Below, piece by piece: positions 43,555-56,357 of a stretch of DNA of 64,000 bases. The DNA is from Arthrinium phaeospermum (Eukaryota; Ascomycota; Sordariomycetes; Amphisphaeriales; Apiosporaceae): assembly GCA_006503535.1 (NCBI GenBank), contig QYRS01000004.1, positions 1,302,001 through 1,366,000 on the forward strand, read 5' to 3'. The translations under genes and the position numbers were made by a program. Under the pieces are notes generated by a model. That model searched no databases and was not told the DNA's origin. It saw nothing but the letters and a program-made list of their open reading frames with translations. Numbering within the stretch: position 1 is the first letter of the stretch; each line of letters begins with the position of its first letter.

Positions 43555-46500
43555 TGTCCGTGTCCTGAATCAGGGTCCCGTAAACTTGAGACTGCGGGGT
43601 ACGGGAACCAAGGCGCTTAAGCGTATTGGTAGGGCTGTCCGTCAGTTGGGATGAAGGGAAGCAGCCGGCTATACACTTAATTAGAATTACTTATGAATGA
43701 GTGAGTGCAATGAGAAAACATTGAGAGTGTCTATGAAACTTTCAGATGCAGCTACCGAGAGGACCCAGCCGTTATTTAAGAACATCGGTGTGAGACGCGA
43801 AATCTCACAGATACTTTTGGGTTAGGTTCTCGCAAGCTGCATGAGGGGCTGACCCAGCAAATTTGGGGGCTGTGAGAATAACCAATAGCAGGATGTGAGC
43901 AGGGCTTGGCTCCATCCTCTCAAAGGTGTGTGGTGGCCCGGCTTAGCCTCCTGCATCTTTGGCCCTCACGGTCAACCCATTGGGCGGTAGGAGCCTCATG
44001 GGAGCAGGAAGGGCTCCGCAAACATCTCGACTCTATCGCCCGGCGCCTCATCGAGACGAAATACGGCAAGCGGAGAGCTAGCTTGCATCACGACTTGCGT
44101 GAGTGAGGCTCGCAGTAACACTTGTCTGACCTGAACAAGTCCTCGGGCAGCAATGCTGCGAAAAGCGGCAAGCTGGTCTGATTTAAGAGAGCAAGTCCAT
44201 GTACTAGCAGTTAGTGGGCATCAGAGCCAAATCTTCCCCCAAAGGCAAAGTGTGGTGGGTAAAGTATGAAGTACCTGTGGATAATCCCGAGCTCTCAGGA
44301 TTCAGAGAACGAGCGAGACTCTCGGCCGTCTGCGGCCTCGGCCAAAAGCAACGTGCAGTGCATAGCAACGGCAAGTCCGAGCGACGAGTCTGGAGTCTTT
44401 CCGGGTCCGGCACCTCTCTGTGCAGCCAAGACGGCTCGCGAGTGATTCTTTGCAGCTTCGCTTTGCAGAGGGAAAAAAGGCTGTGCTGAGAGGCGCAGGC
44501 TCGGGGGAAGCCCCGCTCTATACCTACCGACACCGACAACCCGCATAGAACTGGGATTGGAACAACTGACAACACACAATAGACTGGAAACGATCTGTCA
44601 TTCCGTCATAACTGACGAGGCCGAAGCCAGGTCCCTCGATTCCATTGACAATACGCATTGTCTGGGAAGTTGCAAAAGCTCCGCCGCACGATAGGCCTGT
44701 CTGCCAAACGGTATCTTCGTGGCCAAATCACGAGGCCCGATGCCGAGGCGGACTCTGGCTTGGCGACTTCTTCTCAGCATCAAGATAATGCCGGTACCCG
44801 GTGTTTGAGAAACATTTCGGTAGCACCCCATATCCTCTATAGCGTATGGGTCCCGGGGAGTATTCGCTGTTTGTTGATCTGCTGGCGCACGTGGACCCAG
44901 CGAGTGAGGAGCACGCGAGCACTATCCCGGCAGTTCCATTCTCACCCACTGCCACCGAACACCTTGACAGTGGGCACTCGGCTGACCGAGGCGACATGTC
45001 GGGCTTGCGGCAAATCATTTGTTCCTTGTGTTTCTTTGCACTACGCACCCCACGTCTGTGGAATACGTCTTGGACTGTGGAGTTCTCGGGCGTATCAACC
45101 ATACGCTACAGGCTGTCTTCTGTGTGTAGTAAAAGATACCCCTTTCTCTTTAAAGAAACAAAAGCACGTGTGAGCCATGCCATGTTGATGGTGCCTAAGT
45201 CCTACTCGAAGGGAACGTGAGAACTCCTAATGCATGGTTGAGTAATGGATATAGAGTCTGCGCCAGATCGTGTTCGGAGGTTCGCGAGCCTCAGTTTGCT
45301 TAGTGATAATGTCTCTCATCACCGATGTAGTTCAACGTGACACTACCTGATGTAGCCAACGAGTAGCACGAGTAAAACGACCGCTGTTTTCATGCTCAAG
45401 CATCATTTGTAATACATACAGCCCCAGGCGATGCTGTAAACAATCGACCGTATTGGTGAGGCCGGCGACCAATTATGTCCTCGACGAAGCCTTGCTCCCA
45501 TCGATAGGTTGGAGATTGCTGTTCGCGTAAACGGCCATTTATGGGCAAGCCTGCACACCGGCATTTGTTCATCAGAAGCGGTGTAATTCCAGCGAGACAT
45601 TCTGCATCAATGTTACATACACAGGAGCAAACCCCCTTTCTATCGTCGCAAACAAACCGAGGTCGTAGGACTGGGGGGCAAATGCATGTTCACTCAAGTG
45701 CCCAGCAATACGATGCTGGGCCTCGTCGGTACTGGTTGAAAACGACTCAATATCTACCAGCTGGCATCTTACGAAGAGTACTTATTTGGTCTGGAAATCC
45801 TGTCATATGTGAGGGTTTATCCTAGGGCGTGCATCAGCCAGTCTAGCAATGTGTAGGTAGACAACACCTCAACCCCCATCCCGGTATTTTCCAAAGATGA
45901 TCTCCCGAGACCGGTATCACTGAGAGCGGTATTTGATTCTCCATGATTGTCGATCATCGGCAAAGCATATAGAAGCTTATACGTCCGGATGAATGGCCTT
46001 TTCCCTCCGAAACTCTCACAGTCTCAGGATCGTAGAGATCTAAGGAGGGCACGGCCACGATGCCAGACATGATGCTGGGCACGTGGTGGTTTTCATGAAC
46101 CTCGCAAGAAATAAACGTGCGACATTCGCCGGAAATTTGGAGTATATCGCGTAGAAGGCAGGTAATATAATACAGTCAGATGAGCAGGCACATATCGTGG
46201 AATACTCGGGGCTCCTGGCGGACACTCATAGGGAATCATGATTAATAACAGCTCTCCCATCCAGTGTCCCGCGTCTACGAACCACACGGGACGCAAGAAA
46301 TTCGCGGCATGGAGTTGAGATCGTGCAGCGAAGGACTACCAGCCCGCCAAATTGCCCGCATACGGTACCTGAGGAATGCCATAATATGAGTAGGCGAATA
46401 CGGAAGGATGTCATAACCCGCAGTTAGACCCATGGACTCTTCCAGTACGCCCAGCCTCATGTCCTGTTATCTCACCTCATAAGACATACCACGCTAGGGC

Positions 46501-47118
46501 GGGTGAGACATCACTCTCTTAGGCGAACTTCGACGTACATGGAACATGGGAATGCCGTACAACATTCGAACAACACCCATTTTCATAGCAGTGACGTTTG
46601 TCGGGTCGAGGCAGCAAACCGCATGAAATAAGTACCTAGGTAAAAAGAAGGCCTAATACACCCACAACGTAGGCTGACGACTGAACGGTTTAGACGCATT
46701 ATGACAGGTGACAGCTGTCGTCTGACTTTTGAGACCTGCCCGCGCCTTGCCTACAGCATCCATCTACGGGCTTTGGGGGGATCGATTTGACAAGATGCAT
46801 TGCATATGTATTCAAAGTTTGTTTTGATATTTACTGCATACTAGGAATCTGCCATCCCTGGAGACACAGTATCATAGAGCTTACGGGTGATAAAGTGTAT
46901 CTGTCAGGCGATCCCAAATATCTCCTACTCGCATCGGACCGTCATAATATCGCGAATTCATGCACATGCATCATTCGGCCATGCGTTAATCCCCAATCCC
47001 CTGAACGCCATTCCCATGCATAAGATGTATGCAAGCCCCCCTTAAACGCCTTCCCAATGTGGTATCTCAAGAAATAAGAAAATAAGACAGCTGAAAGCTC
47101 AGCCAAGCTGCTTTTTAT
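43555..47118. other. 3.6 kb gene-poor interval
   Basis: Short frames on both strands (for example 44658-45173 on +, 171 codons) lack domains, bias or plausible splice partners. No transposon ends or long repeats were recognised. The 43555-43800 part is the likely annexin promoter. Confidence 0.45.
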
Positions 47119-47895
47119 TTAGCTTGCTGGGGCCGGCTTGACAGCTGGTGTTGATGTTTGTGGTACGGAAAACCGTACAGCCTCGGGCGATGATGACATA
47201 GGCCTCTTCTCCTCATCGCCCAGGCGAATGGCCCCTTCGTTATTCCGCCATTGGCGCAGTCTGCATCAAAATTAGTTTTCATGTCTCCAATAATATATCG
47301 CGATTCGCCTGCGAGGTAAGGGGCCAAGTAATTACCTCTCAGAGACCGGGGTCCACAGTTCGACAACGGCAACCGCCATCAGGAAGATGGCCAAGACGCC
47401 AACAACGACCATGTCGGCATACTGGCGCACAAGGTGGTAGTGCTGCTTGCCTCCATGCTTTTGGCAAGGCATGAAACGGTAGAAACGCTGAGACCCAGCG
47501 ACTTCCGACTCGACCGTCGTTGGGTCGGCCTTCGCAACGAAACCCGTCTCGGCGCGTACAGTGCTGGACTGTTCAATCTCGGGGATGCGAGTCTGCGAGT
47601 CCGAGCCCGACAATGAGGAAGTCAAGAATGAGATGGGCAGTGGCCGGTGCTTCTCGATGGCTTCTGAGGGACTGATATGGTCGGAGGAAGCAACGGGATG
47701 GGTTTCTAAATGATGCCGGAAAAAGTCCTTGACGCTCATTCGCTCTCCCATAGTGGCCTTGGCGTGAATGCGATGCAGCACCTCTCTCAGCGACATGGTG
47801 GGGTTTATCGATGCCTTATCGTTAGACATTGGGGTTGGCGCGCCAAGAGCCATGGCGTAGAAGCCGAGAGTGCATAGCGCAGTAGAGACCTTCAT
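47119..47895 (-). CDS. small single-pass membrane protein with signal peptide, function unknown
   Basis: Two exons on - (47895-47336, 47260-47119) with a 75-bp intron (GTAATT...GCAG) give about 233 residues. The frame is open to 47958, but that position is TTG; the ATG at 47895 starts a clean signal peptide (MKVSTALCTLGFYAMALGAP). The lumenal/extracellular part is about 140 residues with no Cys pattern or known motif. One TM helix follows (ADMVVVGVLAIFLMAVAVV), then a cytosolic tail of about 55 residues ending in VKPAPAS. The layout is type I membrane. The intron falls just after the TM segment, and both frames join cleanly. I do not recognise the family. Confidence 0.72.
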
Positions 47896-50800
47896 CTTGT
47901 CTGGTGCTGATTGACAGTGCTGGCCAAACGAGGCTTGTGGTTTGTTCGAGCAAGGCAATGAGACTGAATGGAAGCGACTTTCCAGACAATCGAGTGAGGT
48001 GCCACGAGGTGAGATTATAAGTAACCTGAGCTCGAGTCTTACGATGTGGGAAAACTAGGGTATCCTATCTATTGTCTTGGCGCTTTGGGGAGGAACGTCT
48101 AGACCGGTCGGGTTGTGCGGTGCTGAGCTGAATCTAGACACGAGAAGCCTAAATGGTGGAATCTGGATGGGCGCCTTGGCACTGAGGCTGATGCCTGTGG
48201 AATGTTGTCAGATGTGGGTACAATTGAGGAAGGGAGAGGCCGGGAGGACAGCGGGCATGAAATTGGACATGAAGAAGAAATAGGAAGCACGAGCAGGACG
48301 CCGAGAAAGGGGGAGTGGTTACCTTGACTATAGAGAGGAGCGTATGGGAAAATGACTCGGTACAGTTATGTAGCTAGCTGCGTCGATATAGTAGGACGGA
48401 TGGATGGATAGATGATGGATCGATTGCAGCGGCTGACATATAAGGTTCCAGCAGGTCCCTTATCCCGGGTGGTCACTGACGTAAGGAAGGCAGGAATGTA
48501 ACGGAATCGTGAATGTCCCCTGGACAGACGAACGGCCAAATGCGTTCGTTGGCGAGTCGAGTAAAGAGGCAGTGTGGTATGCAATGTAGTAAGTGATTGA
48601 CGGCTGATGATGCAGTGCCTTTTTGCCTGCAAAGTTGTCCCGAAAGTCTATTTCGAGATTGCCAAGATGCTCCGACTCCCCACAGGGGTTTGGTGGGCTT
48701 TGCACTGGTGGTAGTGAAAAAGACGTGCTCTGAAGGATCTGCCGACCTAAGTCCTTCCGCGCGAGCCTTGACAGGGTTGATGGGTGCTGCGGACGAGGGA
48801 GCAAGTTGGGTAACACAGACAGGCTAGCAGCCAGTCGGATCGGTCAAGTGGTATGCACGCAGAAACGAATAGATGAAGCGGCTTGGTCGATTAATTTTTG
48901 AGAAAGCAGAAGGAGGGGGAAGAAGAAATAAAACAGTTCGGCTCCCGAAATCCATGCTAAGCAGATCATCCGATAATGTACAGAAACACACCTTCGTTGC
49001 GTGGAAAGTATAGACGCTTTTCCAAACGTTTGAACGCGTTCGCTGCCGCTGTCGTCCCCTTACGATGTCTCGAGTGGGTGGATGGAATCCAGTCAGAGCC
49101 CCCCACCAAGGCCGATGCCTGGGGAACCTTCGACCCCTGATGCATCCCAATGCTTGGATCCATGTCCCAGTGCTACCTCGATCCCTCTTGAAGCAGGTAC
49201 GGCGAGAGTCTGGCGAAAGGTCCAGTTCTGTGCAACAGACTACCTATCCATAGAAGAACATGATTCATTGGCATACATAATTTCCATGCAGCTCGCTGGC
49301 GTTTGTCGTGTATTCTCGGGTCTGTCCTCGAGATGAGCGGTGTCTCGATAATACGTCGATTGAGGCTGGCTGGCTGGCTGTTAGGCCATGTCGCTAACGA
49401 GGCCTGGCGTAGCTGGTAGGCAGTTAGAGATGCTAGTTGGAGATGCTAGGGGCGGTACTCCGACGCATCTGGAGAGTGGAGATGTTGGTTGTTATTTTTT
49501 GGGCGGTGATCGAGCACATCCCTTCGACAGGCAGCAGGTAAGATTTACGTATTGCACAAAGCATCCCCGCCGTCAAATCTCATCCCCCTACCAAGTAAGC
49601 AGGCTAGCAGGCAGTGAGAGAGAGCATGGGTATGAGCGTTGATCACCTGTGACTGACCCCGATGCAGCTGCATGGAATGCGACTGTGCCCTGGCGCTGGC
49701 CTGGTCACCTTAGCTTCAAGGCTTGGGCCGTTGCTCATTACATACAAGCTCAAAAGCGTGCGCTGCCAAGCTTGCTGTTCCCATCTCTACCAGAGGCACG
49801 TGGAGGCTTATCTCAGCATTCGAGCTGAACGGCCAACGGGTTCCCAACAGCAACAGACTATTGGCAGTCTCTTCCCTTCGTGGAGTGCTAAGATGCCACC
49901 CGCCCGTTTCTTTTGCAGCTGAATGGTAAGGCTAGACCGTCTCGGCACCAAACAGGCTGAAAACCAAACATTGAAGTAAATTCTTTCAGTGTAATTGCAT
50001 GGATGAATCTCCCATCCTCTCTTAGGATGCACTACACAATTGGTGCGGCGGTCAGGGAAGGCGCTAGGTTAATTAGACGAGCCTCGACCAGAACCTTGAC
50101 CTCGAGTACTCGGCATTCAGGTGTGATGTGTGCAGGCCACCCTGATTTATTTTTACAAAGCCATGGCATGATATTGGTGATAGATCTGCGCAGGGGAGGT
50201 CGTAATGCCTCACTCCTTCACAACCTTACATAGGTACCGGGAAGGTAGCGCGAGCGGGTTGGAGGTTGAGTTACATGCACAGATAAGGTTAACCGCAAGC
50301 AGGCAGGGCCTCCCGTTTCAACGGCACAATATCAAACATCATGAGAGGGCTGTCCGATCAGCATTGTTCTGGCTTGGCCTCATCTGTGGTTTTGAAACGA
50401 ATGCCCGTTCTGGCATCTCACTGGCATCAAGCATCCATCTGGCCTATTAAAGCCAGATTATTCCCGCGATGCCATCGCATGCGAAGCGACAGCGTCACAG
50501 TTACAGGTCTCAAACCAACCCCACCATCACTGTCAACCCACCGGCCGCCGATCTTCTCCCCACCACACCTTGGACCCGAAACGGCAATATACTCGGGGCG
50601 ACTGCCAAGCCGTTACCAGTTACCTTTGTTTCGCGATTTGCGGTGTCAGTCTCGCATCCTTTCTACCTATGTGTCAATCAATGCCGGCGTGGTAGTAAAA
50701 ATAACAAAAGTTGGAAGACGCTTGTAAAATGTATGTCTCAGGTTGCTATAGTAGCGGCTTATAACATGAGATGTAGTAAGCATGAATTGGCTGCGGCTCT

Positions 50801-51756
50801 TTGATTACACTCAAGTTTTGCGCCCAAAAGTTCTGTTCCCAAGAGCTACGGAGGACCAAGAAATGGTAGACGGGACGAACGGCTTGGCATTTACTACATT
50901 TGTAAATTGCGACTTCGCAAAGCCTGTGTTTCGATCGGCAGGGATATGGCAGTATCGCTTCTGCCGATGGTGGAGTGCCCGTCTTGGGATGCTGGATTCT
51001 GTCCTGCGCAGACTGGGGTAACGTTCTTCTCCTGCACTAATAAGTCTTACGCGCCGGGCAATGCCTACTTCGCGTGTAGGAATGGCCAGGTCCAGCGTTT
51101 CGTCAAGTCCAGCTGAAAGGCCAAGTTAAGGATGCTCCTCCTGTCAATGACGGCATTTCGAGGTCTCGAAGGCATCGGCATTCACCGTGCATATATGCAT
51201 GTAGTGAGTGACCACTACCGGGGCAAGTCTCCTATTCATACCTTCGCAGAAGAAATGCCACCGTTATCCGTACTATAGATGCAGCTCGTGAATGCATGGT
51301 GCCATCCCAAAGTGTTTCAATGCCAGGAGTAATACCTAGTATTGGGCGGTGGTATCTATCTACATGCACATTTCTACATTTAGGAGTGCTTAAGGGGAAG
51401 TGTTTGGCTAGTGGGCCCCAATTGGCGGCGGCCAGCGGCTGTCGGTCAGCTAGGAGCCCGACTCACTAACGCCGACTAATGCACTTTAGGCGACTTGGTA
51501 AAAAAAACAGAGGCTTCTGCTACCACCTCCATCAATGCTTCGGTCCAACCTCAGGTGACTTTCGGATCAGCGACAAGGCTGACACATAAATATCCCAATC
51601 AATCTTGAGCTCCACCGCTCGTGGGCCGGTACGGACCTTCGCTAGTTGAACCCTTTTTTTCCCCAGCGCGCTTGGTCGGGCTTTCGGAATCTACGGGCGG
51701 GTTCGTTCCTTCCCCTGTCCAGGCTTGGTTGGGCCTACTCTCGAGCATTGAATTGA
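47896..51756. other. 3.9 kb gene-poor interval
   Basis: Many short overlapping frames exist but none has a recognisable domain or coding-like composition. It includes the promoters of the membrane-protein gene (left) and of GPI2 (right, with a CT-rich leader around 51640-51720). Confidence 0.45.
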
Positions 51757-53262
51757 ATGGAGATGGCCTCTGGAACCACCGGCAATGGCATCAGTCAATT
51801 GGCAGTAGGACCGTACTCTACCCTGACGCCCGCCGCCGTTCTGGACACGCTCACTACGTCGCCCCGCTCCTCGCGCTCGCACCTGGCGCCCGAGGACGCG
51901 TTCCATGCCACCTCGCCGCCACGTCGCTCGGGCGGCTTCGACCAGCACAGCAACAACAACATGAGCCTCCTGCGCGACACTGTAGCCGCCGCCGGGGCCG
52001 ACGTGCGGTCCTCCCGGCGCCGGGAGTCCAAATTCGGCAGCCGGAGCCGGAGCAGGCGGCGCAAGCGCAACTGGAAGAAGATCCTCTGGGTGAAGCAGTC
52101 GTACCCGGACAACTACACGGACCAGACCACCTTCCTGGACAGCCTGCAGCGCAACCCGCGCCTGCAGCCGTACGAGTTCTGGCCGCTGGTGGCCGACACC
52201 ACCGTCATCGTCCAGCAGGTCTGCTCCGTCACCATCTTCGTCGTCTGCTTCGTCGGCATCTTCACGGAGCGCGTGTCGCCTGTCGCCGTCGTGGGATGGG
52301 GCAGCTTCGCGACCTTTGTCGGCTGGGCCGTCTGGGACTGGTGGGTCGGCCAGGAGGGCGAGGACGAGGTCCTGCAGCGCCAGAACAGCCATCGCAGCCG
52401 CGGCGCCTGGCAGCCCCGGCAGGACGGCGGCAGCGCCCACTCGACCACGGCGCCCACCACGCCGTCGGCCGCGAGCTCCGTCACCAACCTGGGGTCCACG
52501 GAACGGACCACGTCGCAGGGCAACCTCATGGCCATGCGCAGCCAGCATGGCGGATCTGTCACATCTTTGCATTCAAACGTGTCACATAACAGTCGCCTCC
52601 TCGATCCCCAGGACGGCCTGCGGCATCGTCCGTCGTCACCTCTTCGCCGCGGGCGGGCGACCCTCCGCCTTAGCACCATCAAGTCGGCGTCGCTGATCTA
52701 CTTCACCATTCTGGGCCTGTCGCCCATTCTCAAATCACTTACCCGCTCGACCTCGCCCGACAGCATTTGGGCCATGTCGTTCTTATTGCTTGCTATCAAC
52801 ATCTTCTTTTTCGACTACTCGGGCGGCGTGGGCGTCAAGTTCCCGGCCTCGCTATCTACGAATGCCGCTCTAATGGCATCGACGGTGTTGGCCTCGCGGC
52901 TCCCGTCGACCGGACAGGTCTTCAGCTTGACACTGTTCAGCATCGAGGTGTTTGGCTTGTTTCCGGTCTTCAGGCGATACGCGCGGCACCGTAGTTGGCG
53001 TTATCACGTCGCACTTACGGTGCTACTCACGGTTGGGGCCGGCGGCGGGATGGGCCTGATCCTGGGCGAGGGGAGGGACGGCGTATGGCCTTGGAAGAGC
53101 GGGCTTCTCGGCGTCTTGGTCGGGGCCTTCATTGTCATCGTCGCCATGGGCGCATCGAGTTGGTGGCTGATAGGATTGCAGAAGTACAAGAACGCCATGA
53201 ACGGGCCGTGGGATCAAGCACGGCCTATCATCATCAGTCGGCGGCAGTGGGAGTATGACTAG
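51757..53262 (+). CDS. GPI2: GPI2/PIG-C subunit of the GPI-GlcNAc transferase
   Basis: A single exon of 501 residues from the ATG at 51757; a second ATG two codons later could also serve. The conserved PIG-C start is visible: KKILWVKQSYPDNYTDQTTF and LQPYEFWPLVADTTVIVQQV. TM helices follow, interrupted by a hydrophilic loop of about 100 residues (roughly 210-300). The second half, with SASLIYFTILGLSPILKSLT, FLLLAINIFFFDYSGG, LPSTGQVFSLTLFSIEVFGLFPVFRR and ASSWWLIGLQKYKN, is also typical. The protein is a multi-pass ER subunit of the complex that transfers GlcNAc to phosphatidylinositol, the first step of GPI-anchor synthesis. The long Ser/Arg/Gln loop is a fungal insertion. Confidence 0.95.
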   Translation: MEMASGTTGNGISQLAVGPYSTLTPAAVLDTLTTSPRSSRSHLAPEDAFHATSPPRRSGGFDQHSNNNMSLLRDTVAAAGADVRSSRRRESKFGSRSRSRRRKRNWKKILWVKQSYPDNYTDQTTFLDSLQRNPRLQPYEFWPLVADTTVIVQQVCSVTIFVVCFVGIFTERVSPVAVVGWGSFATFVGWAVWDWWVGQEGEDEVLQRQNSHRSRGAWQPRQDGGSAHSTTAPTTPSAASSVTNLGSTERTTSQGNLMAMRSQHGGSVTSLHSNVSHNSRLLDPQDGLRHRPSSPLRRGRATLRLSTIKSASLIYFTILGLSPILKSLTRSTSPDSIWAMSFLLLAINIFFFDYSGGVGVKFPASLSTNAALMASTVLASRLPSTGQVFSLTLFSIEVFGLFPVFRRYARHRSWRYHVALTVLLTVGAGGGMGLILGEGRDGVWPWKSGLLGVLVGAFIVIVAMGASSWWLIGLQKYKNAMNGPWDQARPIIISRRQWEYD

Positions 53263-53931
53263 TGGCATGCTATAGTATAGATAGACACAATCCTAAACAA
53301 AAAATTTCTGGAATTTCAACCTATAGAAACGCCCCAGACCTTTCACCATGTTCGCCATCCAAGTTTCCTCCCAAGAACGAAAGGCCATGACTATCTTCTT
53401 CAAGCTGACCCTTGCACATCTAATACAGTGCTGCGCTCCGTCTTTCTGCTCTCGATGGGACAAAGAACCGATGTTGGACCCAACACCAACCAACCGATAT
53501 GACCCCCTTTGTTCAGACCAGCGTCCGAAGAAACAGTACGTCATATGCCAGCATATCTTTACGAGGGATGAACAGCGAGGCCTTGTTGTCCAGCGTGCCG
53601 CTACATCCAACACGCATCTCGACGTTCGCGCAGCAAAAATCTTTCTTTACCATACCTGCTTGAGAATTTTCTCCCTTAGGGCAAACGTACACATACGAGG
53701 TCGCATCAAAGAAATGCTCAGTCTCCACAGCGGCATATGGAACGCGTCTCTTGGTGTATAAATGCCATGTATAGAACGTCGACGAAGGGAGAGAGGACTG
53801 CTGAACTGTATTTTCTTCCGGTATAGCATATCTACCTTCATCTTGTCCCAAGCGACTCTCTAGTTTTGATTCGGCTTCTGCTTTCTCTTGTCCTTTCATT
53901 TCTTCCATTCACGATCTCTCTTATTTTAAGT
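53263..53931. other. intergenic region
   Basis: 3' flank of GPI2 and leader of the next + gene. Overlapping frames on both strands (for example 53348-53761 on +) have no domain. Confidence 0.5.
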
Positions 53932-55005
53932 ATGCTGTTGCTGCAGCAGACAGTGCCGGCTGGATTCCCGGCGAAACTGTCCATTTCTGACGCGAGGCCT
54001 GGCAGTGGCCGGAATCGGTTGCGATGCCCAAAATCTAGACGGAGACAGATAGTTTCAGGCAGGAGAACCGCGTCCAGGACTAAACACTACGGCCACATTG
54101 GATATCGTCGAGAAGGTCTGGTCGCGATACCCGAAGAGGTAGAAGGAGGCACTCAAACGGGGCTCGGCTACAGCGGAGCAATAGAGCAGACCACATCCAT
54201 CACTAATACTTCTTCTACCGCCACCACTACCACTATACGATGCAGTGAACCCGGAATGGCGCAGCTACAAGAGGAGAATATTGCAAGCAAGGCCAAGGAA
54301 AATACATACCATTCCCATCGTAACACCTCCCCACCCGAGGCGCATAAGGAAATACCCCCTCAGGCCCAGCAAGGGGAACGAGAACACCGCCCCGTTACCC
54401 TGCGCTGGGAGTCGCCCCAGTCCACGATCCAGCTCGAAGACCTCCTTTTCGGCATCGGCAGCCAATTCGACGACATGCCATTCCCCCCAAGGCAACTATC
54501 GCATACATACGCTGCCTGCTATCAGAGCTCTGACGACATACTACTCCCCCCTGAACCATCTCTCCCCTCTTCGATAACACCAACAGCAGGAGCAGCCGGA
54601 GGGCCCAACCCCTCCACCCCACAACCCAAGGACATGACCCCCGCCAACCATCCCGAAGACGCCGACGACAGCGACTCTGACACCTATGCCGACGAGGACA
54701 CAACTCTCCTAGTAGACAAGGCCGACGTCTCATCCCGCCCGCCACTCCTACCCGTCGCCAGTGCCACCCCCAGGCCGAACCCAGCCCCCTCCTACCTACG
54801 CCGCCTCTCGGGAACGCTGGCCTCGACCATGCGCCGCGCATGCGTCGGTCTGTGGAACCTGGTGAAGTGGAAAGTCTGCCATGGCGTACGCGTACATGTA
54901 CACGGTAATAGTAGCAGCAGTCGTCGGCCGTGGCAGCAGCAGCAGCGGCAGCAGGGCGGCCTTGAGAAGCGCGGCGGGCGTGGTGGCGTGATATATCTGG
55001 CGTAG
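53932..55005 (+). CDS. low-complexity hypothetical protein
   Basis: One long frame is open from 53866, but position 53866 is TTG; the first ATG is 53932, giving about 357 residues. A later ATG at 54256 is also possible. The sequence is Ser/Thr/Pro/Gln-rich and probably disordered. It has an acidic patch (EDADDSDSDTYADED), a short hydrophobic/basic stretch near 54820-54890 and a Gln-rich, basic C-terminus. No domain is visible and no intron is needed. The length and the absence of competing frames in its second half favour a real gene, but a fortuitous frame cannot be ruled out. Confidence 0.5.
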   Translation: MLLLQQTVPAGFPAKLSISDARPGSGRNRLRCPKSRRRQIVSGRRTASRTKHYGHIGYRREGLVAIPEEVEGGTQTGLGYSGAIEQTTSITNTSSTATTTTIRCSEPGMAQLQEENIASKAKENTYHSHRNTSPPEAHKEIPPQAQQGEREHRPVTLRWESPQSTIQLEDLLFGIGSQFDDMPFPPRQLSHTYAACYQSSDDILLPPEPSLPSSITPTAGAAGGPNPSTPQPKDMTPANHPEDADDSDSDTYADEDTTLLVDKADVSSRPPLLPVASATPRPNPAPSYLRRLSGTLASTMRRACVGLWNLVKWKVCHGVRVHVHGNSSSSRRPWQQQQRQQGGLEKRGGRGGVIYLA

Positions 55006-56357
55006 CCGTATGACCAATGCGTGCGGTAGCAACAACGGTGGTGCAGGTCACCCAATCGCGGCGTGTGTTGTCAGGTCGGTCTTGGTCCCCTTAAGCAATG
55101 CATCTTATCAGTTTAGTATACTCGGCAGAAGCAAGGCATACATACACGCTGCCGAAAGAATGTATGCATTATCTATACAGCACAATTCTAGCCCCAACTA
55201 TTCCTAATTGAAGGGTATCATCTTAGATATGCTCAAGGCTTAAGGCAGCATGTGATTTTTTACATTCGACCTAGTAACACCCGTTTCCCCGATGAAAAAG
55301 GGTTTGTAACAAAGTCCATGCAGAGATCCCCAGCTTTCAGTGGGAAACCGAACTGTTACATTTAAAGAGGATCTAGGGTCTTATTAGCCTTCTGTCAATC
55401 AGTGGACTTCAGCTTAAACGAAAGCCAACGGTTCTGGGCCTCAGGCGCTCTCCACAACAAGACCCTTCCTGCAGCATCAAGTCACCACATTTCTTCGCGC
55501 CCCTAATGCAAGTCTACCTAGTCAAGCTCAAGTCAGGCGTCAACAACGATCACGCAGAAGAAGGCGGAGAACATAAGTTTTTTTTTAGTGGTTTCAATGC
55601 CAAGATGCGTCGTATATTGCAGTGATAGCGGGCTCTCAAGTAGGTATCCAAAACCCGCTCCGGCGATATAGTACTAATACAAGACACTGACAAGACATCG
55701 TCTCAACGTCTAGGGTCCATACTCTGACCCTCTTCTTCCCCTCTCTCCCTCCCCCCCAGAAGCAAGCGACCGTAATCCAGATCGGCTTCTAGGCAGGAGT
55801 CATGCCATCTTCTGTTAGGAAGTATGGGGAGTACGTGGATCGTACCCAATGTTCTGGCGAATAAAATAGAAAAAGAATTCCATATAACCTCTTCAGGGTC
55901 CCCGACGGAAGAACCGTATGCATATACTCCGGGTCCTCATCATCCACATCCAAGTGTACAAAGAAAAAATAAAACCGGGCCAAACAAAAAAACTTCATCA
56001 TGACGGTATATCCTGGTATCACCAAACATGCTGTCACCGCAGCTAAAAACCGGCCGAACAAAAAAGCAAATGGCAAGCCTGCCGAAAACTCCCCTCGGGT
56101 TCATGTAGTTTCCTGAACCCGGCCGGTGTATAATAAAAAGAAATATTCGAATGAGTAGTCGTGTTCTTGAAGAACAGAAGGGCCCAGTCCATAACGGCAC
56201 TGGTGGCAACCCAAAAACAAAAGGCCAAAAGATATAGGCTAACGCCAGAAGATGCAATAGATTTCCATGATGCAATAACATCAAAAGTTGGGAGTGTGAG
56301 GGGACAAGCTGAAATCAACGTATGTCCCCAGACGCCTTCTCCGTATATAGATGCGTC
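55006..56357. other. intergenic region (convergent 3' flanks)
   Basis: Only short frames without domains are present. Short A- and C-rich runs occur. No repeat family or RNA gene was recognised. Confidence 0.5.

Noticed and set aside
44658..45173. 171-codon frame on +
   Set aside because: No domain or coding-like bias, and overlapped by equally long frames on the other strand.
51691..52589. long overlapping frames on both strands at the start of GPI2
   Set aside because: Shadows of the GC-rich GPI2 coding sequence; only the 51757 frame carries PIG-C motifs.
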